From Lolium rigidum (taxonomy: Eukaryota > Streptophyta > Magnoliopsida > Poales > Poaceae): a stretch of DNA of 64,000 bases. Under the pieces are notes generated by a model, which worked only from the letters and a program-made list of their open reading frames with translations, was not told where the DNA came from and ran no database searches. The position numbers and the translations under genes are program-made. Every line of letters begins with the position of its first letter. The first letter of the stretch is position 1. The stretch covers positions 223,471,837 through 223,535,836 of the forward strand of contig NC_061514.1 in NCBI RefSeq assembly GCF_022539505.1. The letters are read 5' to 3'. Below are positions 56,092 to 64,000 of the stretch, one piece after another.

Positions 56092-57690
56092 TGATACGTC
56101 TCCAACGTATCGATAATTTCTTGTGTTCCATGCCACATTATTGATGTTATCTACATGTTTTATGCACACTTTATATCATATTCGTGCATTTTACGGAACT
56201 AACCTATTAACAAGATGCCGAAGTGCCGATTCTTGTTTTTACTGCTGTTTTTGGTTTCAGAAATCCTAGTAAAGAAATATTCTCGGAATTGGACGAAATA
56301 AAAGCCCCAGAGGCCTATTTTCTCACGAAGCTTCCGGAAGACCGAAGACGAGACGAAGAGGGGCCACGGGGAGCCAAACCCTAGGGCGGCGCGGCCCCAC
56401 CTTGGCCGCGCGGCCTGTGGTGTGGGCCCCCGTGCCGCCTCTCGACTTGCCCTTCCGCCTACAAATAGCCTCCGTGACGAAACCCCCGGTGCCGAGAGCC
56501 ACGATACGGAAAACATTGCGAGACGCCGTCGCCGCCGATCCCATCTCGGGGGATCCCGGAGATCGCCTCCGGCACCACTGCCGGAGGGGAATCATCTCCC
56601 GGAGGACTCTACGCCGCCATGGTCGCCTCCGGAGTGATGAGTGAGTAGTCTACCCCTGGACTATGGGTCCATAGCGGTAGCTAGATGGTTGTCTTCTCCC
56701 CATTGTGCTATCATTGTCGGATCTTGTGAGCTGCCTATCATGATCAAGATCATCTATATGTAATTCTATATGTTGCGTTTGTTGGGATCCGATGAATAGA
56801 GAATACTTGTTATGTTGATTATCAAAGTTATGCTTATGTGTTGTTTATGATCTTGCATGCTCTCCGTTACTAGTAGATGCTCTCGGCCAAGTAGATGCTT
56901 GTAACTCCAAGAGGAAGTACTTATGCTCGATAGTGGGTTCATGCACATTGACACACGGGACGGTGACGAGAAAGTTCTAAGGTTGTGTTGTCTTGTTGCC
57001 ACTAGGGATAAAACATTGATGCTATGTCTAAGGATGTAGTTGTTGATTACATTACGCACCATACTTAATGCAATTGTCTGTTGCTTGCAACTTAATGCTT
57101 TGGAGGGGTTCGGATGATAACTTTGAAGGTGGACTTTTTAGGCATAGATGCGGTTGGATGGCGGTCTATGTACTTTGTCGTAATGCCCAAATAAATCTCA
57201 CTATACTCATCATGATATGTATGTGCATTGTCATGCTCTCTTTATTTGTCAATTGCCCAACTGTAATTTGTTCACCCAACATCTTGTTCGTCTTATGGGA
57301 GAGACACCTCCTAGTGAGCTGTGGACCCGGTCCAATTCTCTTTCTTTGAAATACAATCTCTTTGCAATACTTGTTTTTCTTGTTTTCTCTGCCAAACAAT
57401 CATCTTCCACCAATACGGTTAATCCTTTGTTACGGCAAGCCGGTGAGATTGACAACCTCGCTTTGTTTCGTTGGGGGCAAAGTAGTTTGGGTGTGTTGTG
57501 CGGGTTCCACGTTGGCGCGGAATCCTGGTGTTGCGCCGCACTACATCCCGCCGCCATCAACCTTCAACGTGCTTCTTGGCTCCTCCTGGTTCGATAAACC
57601 TTGGTTTCTTTCTGAGGGAAAACTTGCTGCTGTGCGCATCATACCTTCCTCTTGGGGTTGCCCAACGAACGTGTGAAATACACGCCATCA
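56092..57690 (+). repeat. Last LTR of the F/G array (3' LTR of G)
   Basis: It starts TGATACGTCTCCAACGTATC and ends AATACACGCCATCA, 1599 bp. It is followed by CTCTT, which does not match TCCTT before the first LTR, so the array as assembled lacks a clean target duplication. Its promoter section reads CCTACAAATAGCC where others have CCTACTTAAAGCC. Confidence 0.88.
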
Positions 57691-57830
57691 CTCTTCTCTG
57701 TAAAAACCCTCTTTATTAATGAAGAAAATGTTTCATGTCGATTTTGCCGATTGTCAAAGCAAGTCAACGCGCAAAGAGCCGATGGCAGCGCATCGGCCTT
57801 TACCATAAAACGTGAGTAAGGCCAAATCAG

Positions 57831-60800
57831 TTGCCTATTCAAACGGTAACCTGCAACCCGTATACTGAAAGAGTAAACTCAGATCCCCAAATCACCGCTC
57901 GAACGAGATCCAACTTACGGCCACACGAGATCGGATCTCAATCGCGCGATTCAAATCATAGCGAATCCCAATGGCGGGAATCATCCAACGCCAACGCTAC
58001 GGTCTACGGCACGAAGGTAATCCTCAACCGCTCCTCGCTATCCAAGCATAGTGGTAGAATTAACAGCAAACATCTGAATTAATGTCTCATTCCGTCATTA
58101 ATTTTTAGGTATCAGACATTCTGCTGCCGCATCCTTCTCTTCCAAATTCTCTCTGTCTTGGCCCTCGTTCTACCGAGAGTCCTGCCCATTTGATTTCATG
58201 CGAGGCCAATAGAATTCCTTTCGTGAACCAGAATTAAGATCTAACTTCTTGGGCCGACTGCTTACGAGCCTGGCCTAATCCTCCTGAAGATTGGGTGTCA
58301 TGGTACAGTAGAGTATCCAAGACCCACTATGCCAAATGGGAAACCGCAGGAATAGCCGATGCTCTATCTTTATCAATGTCTCCCCTTGAGAAACATGAAA
58401 ACCTTCTGAAAACCATCGGCTACTTCTGGTCAGATGCTCTGAACTGCTTCATGTTTGGCCACGGCCCCATGACACCAACTCTACTAGATGTGGCCATGAT
58501 CACTGGTCTAGACATTGCATCCCCAAGCCCCTCTGCTTTTATGCTGCCAAAGGTCCCTTTCACACTCTCTTCCAAAACAGAGTGCACAAGCCGGGGTGCT
58601 TATCTTCGACGCCACATGAAAAACAAAGGCCCCGTAACGAGAGAAAGAACACACGGCCTTCCTGAATTTCTGGTTGGAACACTTCATATTCTGTGGCCCT
58701 TCACTTGCTCCAACCAAGAATTACCTTTCCCTGGCCTATGAACTTGCCAGAGGCACCCAGCTTGGCATTGGCAAACTGTTCCTTGGAGAGGTCTATCGAT
58801 ATCTCCAACTAATGTCTGTCAAACTGTTTTCCCAAAAGACAGTCAAAACAGGAGGTCCCTGGTGGTTTATTCAACTATGGGCTCAGCTGTATTTCCAGAA
58901 CCATGTCCCAAACTTTCCACCTTTGGCCACTTGCACCTTTCCAGATACTAACGGGAAGCCAATCCGGTGCACTAGCTACGGCCAAGCTCTATATAGCCTC
59001 CCAGGTAGTAAACTAATCCTCAAGGAAGCATTGGAGTGGTTCAGAATTTTTTACCAAGGCCCGGACAATCCTCTCTTCTTCCCTTATACGGAGTGTGAAA
59101 ATTTTGAAAATCCAGCTTTCCTTCGAGGCTAGACAGCTTTGCCGATGACGCCAGACACCCGAAAATTGTATTCCATCATGATCCGTCCCTGCTTCCTTCC
59201 ATTTGGCATGAGCACCTCAAACAGGATCATCAAACCTGGTTATGAGTCTTATCGGCCGGTCGTAGCAGCCCGGCAGCTTGGTCTTGGACAGGTGTCTCCC
59301 CATTTCTTCCTCCACCATTTAACAAAGAGTAGAGCTGATCCGCCCGATGTCCTCACCGGTCAGAGATGTTACTCTTTCTTTGATACTCTAGCCATCCCAG
59401 TTCCTCACAACCTCTCTTTTACCTCATCAACCGATGGTTTTGAGACCTGGTGGCCAATGTGGAAGACTCATGCCTTCAGGAGAGCTCTGGGACCGTTGCT
59501 GAAACAACTTGGTGCCGAATATGATATCCCTGCAGAACAGGTACCACTACCCACAAATTTTTCTTGAAGTGGCTTACAAATGATTTCTTTTCTTTTATAA
59601 CCTTGCTCTGTCTTCCTGCAGCAACAAGACGGTCCAGAACCTGTACATGATGACAGCTCCCTCTTCAGATTCCTCCCACCAGCTCCGGTGGTCCTCTTCT
59701 GCAAAAACTCACCACCCTTGAAAAAGGTTGTGATGCAGAGCCAACCGATTTCACCAAAATCGGCTTCCAAGCGCAGAGTATCTTCTGGGCCAGCTGCCCC
59801 CCGAGCTTCAGTCAAGGCGAGAACAACAGTGAGGAAAGTAGCTGCCAGGAAGACCTTGAAGCGCCAAAACCCTATTCCATCTCAAGAGAGTTTGCATGTA
59901 AGTTGATCCATGCCTTGGCTGATTTCATCTATCCTTCTAGACCTCTGCAACATGCCTGTATTTCTTGTACAGTGCCTCTACCGAAGAAAACTCCAAGTGA
60001 GGAGACACAATCCGAGCCGAAGGGACTCGAGCTCGGGAAACTCGGGAAAACCACCACGCGAGCCAGCCGGACATGCCACCATCGGCTTCCAAGAAAAGGT
60101 CAGCTCCCGAACCCGCCGCTTCCCAAGCTCCAATCAAAGCAGGGCAGGGCGGTCTACGCACAAAGAGCCGATGCATCAAGAGAGCTCGCAAGGAACCGCA
60201 AACCTCTTCATTAAACCAGGAGATTACGAATGTAATTACCCTCCATACTCTCCTTGGCTCATATTTCATGCTAACCCATTGCTGTTCTCATCGGCTAACC
60301 ACTTCCTTTGCAGACTGATAACACCTCTAGTGGGGAAGTCGAGGAGGTACTGATGCCATCCGCCACCCTGGACCTAGCAACTTCTAAAAGTGTAGCTGCC
60401 AAGGTTGCCAACCTAGCCAAGCCCACAGCAGAAACACAAGAGCCGACCACCTCTACGTCGGCTGTTCCTCTGGTTTTAGGAGAGGTACACTCCTTCCCTT
60501 AGCTCTCCCCTTCTCTTTCGTTGTATACTGACGTTGTTCTTGTTGTTTGTCAGGGTTATGACCTCTCAAGCTTGCTAGCGTTCGACCCTGAATCCATCGA
60601 ACCGGCTACTTCTAAAGCAAGTGAAGAGTCAGGACCCAGCGCTACACATGGTCAACTCCAAGCATCTCAAGGCCCTGCTCTCCTCCTCCATTGAGACATT
60701 GGTCGAAGACCCCGAGGAAGTGAAGAGCATTCTTGAAGACATCCAGCCTCATCTCCCGGTGACGTTGCGGGTGAAACTCGGCCGCTGTGACTCGTCTCGC

Positions 60801-61222
60801 CTACAGGTCAAGGGTGAAATTGGCTCGTCGGAGAATCGACCTACGCCACGCCCAGCTCCGCGTTGAAAGCCGATATTGCAGACAAATGTCAACGGCTTAA
60901 TGAGAAAAAGGCAGCTTTGGACGCCAAAACTGACACCTCTGTCAGTACTGCTGAACTTGAGGCCTTGCGAAAGGAGTTGGAGGACCTTGAAGAAAGGGTC
61001 CGGGCAACCAAACAGCTCATCCATGATAAGGAGGCTCTTATTGCCCACTCCCACGAGGAAGCAGAAGGCCTCAAAGCTGAACTGAAGACTGATCTGGCCG
61101 AAATACGAGCCTTGAACAAGCAGCTGGTGACAGGCAAGGACGAAGATGATGAGGCCGAGATCGCCGAGGTGGATCGTGTTTGTGCTGCCGCCCTCCATGC
61201 CCTTGAGGCATTCCTTCAGTAG
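57831..61222 (+). pseudogene. Antisense plant-mobile-domain (PMD) gene, several disruptions
   Basis: A leader frame ending SNANATVYGTK (donor at 58017) joins the exon at 58109 (acceptor TTTTTAG), which opens VSDILLPHPSLPNSLCLGP. The plant mobile domain follows: SWYSRVSKTHYAKWETAGI, TIGYFWSDALNCFMFGHGPM, TPTLLDVAMITGLDIASPSP, then YELARGTQLGIGKLFLGEVY, LYSLPGSKLILKEALEWF and TDGFETWWPMWKTHAFRRAL up to a donor near 59540. Later exons are basic and serine/proline rich, and the last (60863-61222) is a coiled coil (LEALRKELEDLEERVRATKQ). Damage: an in-frame TAA near 58234, a frameshift near 58690-58740 and a TAG at about 59130. No clear ATG starts the leader. PMD proteins are encoded by plant genes and by retroelements that captured them. 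Confidence 0.72.
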
Positions 61223-61421
61223 AGCCTCTCTATGTAACCTGATGACTGCTCAATTGAGCTTGTACCTCTAGAGTCGATGGCTGTGCATCGGCTTTTTAGT
61301 TCTAAAGTCGATGTCGATGCATCGACCGTTTTGTATATTTTTTTACCGGCCGATTTCGTGCATCGGCCCCGTATTTCATTGTCTCGTTATTCCATATTAG
61401 GTACCCACCGAGCCGAATCTT
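61223..61421. repeat. Spacer with repeated CATCGGC / CCGATG motifs
   Basis: Between the ends of the two convergent genes the hexamers GATGTCGATGCATCGACC, GTGCATCGGCTTTTT and GTGCATCGGCCCC recur within 120 bp. The same motif appears at 57777-57805 near the start of the antisense gene. Non-coding. Confidence 0.5.
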
Positions 61422-62614
61422 TCAAGTAATTGAAGATATCGGCTCTTCAGTTATCTGATTCCAGGAACTGTACTTGAACATCGGCTGGGTTTTGCTGACG
61501 AATGTTGGTCGTGGCTTATCCCCAGGACCAATGTCGACCTCTTCTGGCTCATCAGCCGATGTAAACCCATACCCTAGCTTTCCGTCGCCTGCCAGATCGA
61601 TGCTGAACACAGGCAAAACGTATGGCGAGGATAATTTTGGCCGATTGCTGGAATTGGCCTCCTTGTTGATTGCATTGCTCGATGGGGGTTTACAACTTAT
61701 CTGTGCTTCCCTACGGGAGGGAGTCTCCCTACTCCGACTACGTGACATACTTGAGGTGAGATCATTGCTTTTTATTTTTTGGGGCCGATCGCAGGGATCG
61801 GCCTTGCCACGTACGTCGGTTGATTCTGCTCTTGCTACTCGGTCAGGCCGGTGGATAAGACCAGCCTCACCCCGTTTTTTGTAACCTCGATGCGATCACA
61901 GCCGTCCAAACAGACTCCAGAGAGCGGCTCTTGGTCTTTCGAGTCCCAAATATTCATGCCGGCTATGGAGACCTCGATCGAATCATCTGCATGCACGACC
62001 TCCACCTCATCTCCATCCCACTGTATCAGGCATTGGTGCATCGTAGATGGAATGCAGCAGTTGGCGTGAATCCAATCCCTCCCTAGCAGGACAGCGTAGG
62101 TGCTTTTGCTGTCGACGATGAAGAATGATGTAGGGATGGTTTTTCGGCCTACGATTAAATCCACGTTCAGAACGCCTCGCGTCTCTGAGGCTTGGCCGTT
62201 GAAGTCGCTTAGCGTGACGTTGGTTTTGATCAGATCTGTGTTAGAGCGTCCCAAACGCCGTAACATGGAGTACGGCATTATGTTGACTGCCGCTCCCGTG
62301 TCAACCAACATCTTGCCGACGGGCTGCCCAGTGATATAACCTTTTAGGTACAGGGCCTTCAAATGCTTGTAGCCCTTCTCTCGTGGCTTTTCAAAGATAA
62401 CTGGTCGTGGACCGCAGTCAAACTGTGCTATTGGCACTTCTTCAGTTCCTGGAGCTCGAAACTCCGACGGAAGTATGAACACCATATTTGTGCCAGCCGA
62501 TGTACCCACACCGGCTTTTACTTGCTTGGGACGCCATTCTTTCTTCTGTGGACGACTCTCCTCGTCCAAAGTTTTCTGAATTTTCACGGCCAGATCAGGC
62601 CGTGCTTTCCTCAA
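61422..62614 (-). pseudogene. Protease region of element 3
   Basis: The frame 62614-61835 contains GYITGQPVGKMLV, the active site DTGAAVNIMPYSML, SDFNGQASETRGVLNVDLIV, FFIVDSKSTYAVLLGRDWIH and NCCIPSTMHQCLIQWDGDEV. The intact DTG and the LLGRDW segment are those of a gypsy aspartic protease. It closes with LVLSTGLTE near 61835. A further minus-strand stretch (61748-61422, FVSKTQPMFKYSSWNQ) looks like the linker that normally leads to reverse transcriptase. No polymerase follows. The interior of the protease itself is undamaged. Confidence 0.78.
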
Positions 62615-62626
62615 CGTGTGCAGGTA

Positions 62627-64000
62627 TCACGCCTCGGCTTGCTCCAAGCTACGTAGCCGCTGAACCCTACGCTTCTGGGAGTGGCTGAGCCCATCAGGAC
62701 ACCACCTTGGCCGGTGATATATATCCTCTTCTTCATTTTCTGACTCCTCAAAGTCTTCATCTTGAGATGACTCAGCTCGTTTGTTCTGTGGTGGGAGAGG
62801 CCCTAGACGCTTGAACACTGACACTTCGCCTGCGTCCTTCTTCTGCTGTCTACACTCTGGGCAGTTGTCGATCGTAGGCAATCGGCTCATTCCTGAATCC
62901 CAACAGTTCTTAAAGAAAGGACAGTCCCAGTGTCTATCCATGTCTTCTTGCTCTCTCGATCTCCCTTTAGCGCGGCGCTCATATCCTTCGTCGTCTCTGT
63001 CGTACCGCCGACGTCGGTCATACTGACGCTCATATTTGTTAAGGAGATGTGAAGAAAATGGTCGTTGATACCGCACGCTCCTCACTTGTTCCTCGGTGAG
63101 GTACCGTCTGTCATTATATTGGGGCCGGTCGCGTGGGCCAGCCTCCTCCTTTTCCTTGCCACTGGAGTGACTGCTTTCTTCTTTGTCCTTGCCATGGTGG
63201 TATACAGGCCCTACCATGTTAACCTCAAATGAAAAACATGGCTGATGCCTTGTGGAGTGATTGATTCCCACCATGTTGACGCCAGGAAACGGGTGCGTGT
63301 CCACTTTCATGGCAAACTGGCCGAGGATCAGACGGCCTTGTTCTATCGCCATTTGGATCTGTCGGCGCAACTCTTTGCAGTCATTTGTGACATGGGTGAA
63401 TGAATGATGCCACTTGCAGTACGGTCTCCCGTTCATCTCTTGCGCCGTAGGGATTTTATGGCCTTCGGGTAACTTCAGATGTTTTTCCTTAAGCAATAAA
63501 TCGAATATCTATTCAGCCTTGCTTACGTCGAAGTCAAACCCCTTTGGAGGCCCTTGTGGCTTCAACCATTTGCAGGACACGGTGCGCCGCCCGAGCCCAT
63601 TCAGCCACGGATAGTTCCAGCTTCTCCGGAGAATCCTCAACTTCTTCTCGTCTCGATCAGGCCTATCTGGACGCTTGAACTTGTCTTGGTACAGCTCCGG
63701 GTGGCGCCGCTCATACGATGTTAGTTTCTGGACCATGTGCGCCAATGAACCGTACTCTACCCGGAAAGCCGGATCCTTGATCGGCGTTGCGAGGCCCAAT
63801 GCTGCCAAATCGATTGCTTCTTTCTCGCTTAAACGAACCGAATAACATCGGTTCCTCGACAGCCCCGAAACGTTGAATGTATTCCGACACCATTTCTCCC
63901 CGCTTCTGCCGAACCTACGTTAGATCGGCAATGCCAGCTTCGGTAGCTTCTGAGTGATATTGAACATGAAACTGTTCTTCCAGTTGCTTCCACGTCCGGA
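62627..64000 (-). pseudogene. Gag of element 3 (runs off the window)
   Basis: From the right edge the minus strand reads a gag core with KQLEEQFHVQYHSEA and EMVSEYIQRFGAVEEP, in frames broken by stops near 63510 and 63910. The rest of gag (63808-62627) follows. It includes YGSLAHMVQKLTSYERRHPE, a histidine/cysteine cluster resembling a zinc knuckle (GRPYCKWHHSFTHVTNDCKE), long Arg/Asp-rich linkers (KYERQYDRRRRYDRDDEGY) and a second Cys/His cluster (DCPFFKNCWDSGMS, NCPECRQQKKD). Gag binds and packages element RNA. The two metal-binding-type clusters and acidic tail fit that role. The N-terminus is outside the window. Confidence 0.7.

Larger units (their letters stand above)
57691..64000 (-). 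mobile_element. Gag-protease element 3 with an antisense plant-mobile-domain gene
   Basis: Gag (from the right window edge) and protease run on the minus strand to about 61422. Directly beyond them, tail to tail, is an antisense multi-exon gene on the plus strand (57831-61222). No reverse transcriptase, RNase H or integrase lies between protease and antisense gene. No LTR of this element is recognised: the left edge is the LTR at 57690 and the right side leaves the window. The motifs CCGATG and CATCGGC recur across the element. It is probably Tat-related by its architecture. Confidence 0.6.

Noticed and set aside
58295..59567. Plant-mobile-domain gene as an ordinary host gene
   Set aside because: It carries a stop, a frameshift and another stop, and is tail to tail with retroelement protease in an LTR-dense region; a captured copy is more likely.
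1..64000. Ribosomal RNA, snoRNA, microRNA or centromere satellite arrays
   Set aside because: No such sequence was recognised; the foldback MITE at 1698-2095 could make a long hairpin RNA, but nothing shows a microRNA precursor.

Overview
The window is TE-dense plant nuclear DNA, most likely from a Pooideae grass (wheat, barley, oat or ryegrass relatives). The evidence is GT-AG introns, TATA promoters, Stowaway-, Mutator-, hAT- and CACTA-type DNA elements, a LINE fragment, and stacked Ty3/gypsy LTR retrotransposons, many with LTR termini of the TGATACGTC type and primer-binding sites complementary to tRNA-Asp. I see only two ordinary host genes in 64 kb, both in the first 5 kb. The species call and all family names come from recalled sequence character; no database was searched. 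Two 100-bp N gaps (39482-39581 and 53063-53162) mean that linkage across them is a scaffold assertion.

Layout. 1-6.4 kb is the gene-containing edge: a two-exon 90-aa gene of unknown function (828-1195, minus), a two-exon C2-domain gene (4129-4722, plus), and several small DNA transposons, one with a 9-bp target duplication. 6.4-10.4 kb holds a broken LINE cut by two stacked partial LTRs. 10418-24013 is a complete minus-strand LTR element B (duplication CTAAT) that carries a second complete minus-strand element E of the same LTR type (14481-21360, duplication CACAA). 24267-27915 is the 5' part of an Athila-like gypsy element A, cut at 27916 by a GC-rich, Tat-like gypsy element (element 1, 27916-38810, minus). 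Element 1 is itself cut inside gag by a CACTA transposon at 38811. After the first gap come two nested LTR fragments and a second Tat-like element (element 2, 41467-46410, minus). From 46411 to 57690 there are three LTRs of the B/E type alternating with two internal regions (F and G). The window ends in a third gag-protease element (element 3, 57691-64000).

How the parts work together. The TGATACGTC-type LTRs flank three different protein-coding interiors: an Athila-like gag-protease (A), a short gag-protease-like fusion without reverse transcriptase (E), and a 214-aa protein of unknown function (B, F, G). The E and B/F/G reading frames end in the same short tail (LDNT or FDNT, then TGA). In all four copies two predicted RNA hairpins follow 13-14 nt after that stop. 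B, E, F and G contain no reverse transcriptase or integrase and are best read as non-autonomous elements that depend on relatives in trans.

The Tat-like elements carry genes on the strand opposite to their own pol. Element 1 has a six-exon antisense gene with its own TATA box. Element 2 retains the last part of an antisense reading frame. Element 3 has a broken antisense gene with a plant mobile domain placed directly after gag-protease, where reverse transcriptase and integrase would be expected. These antisense genes and the shared tail-plus-hairpin module are the most unusual content of the window.
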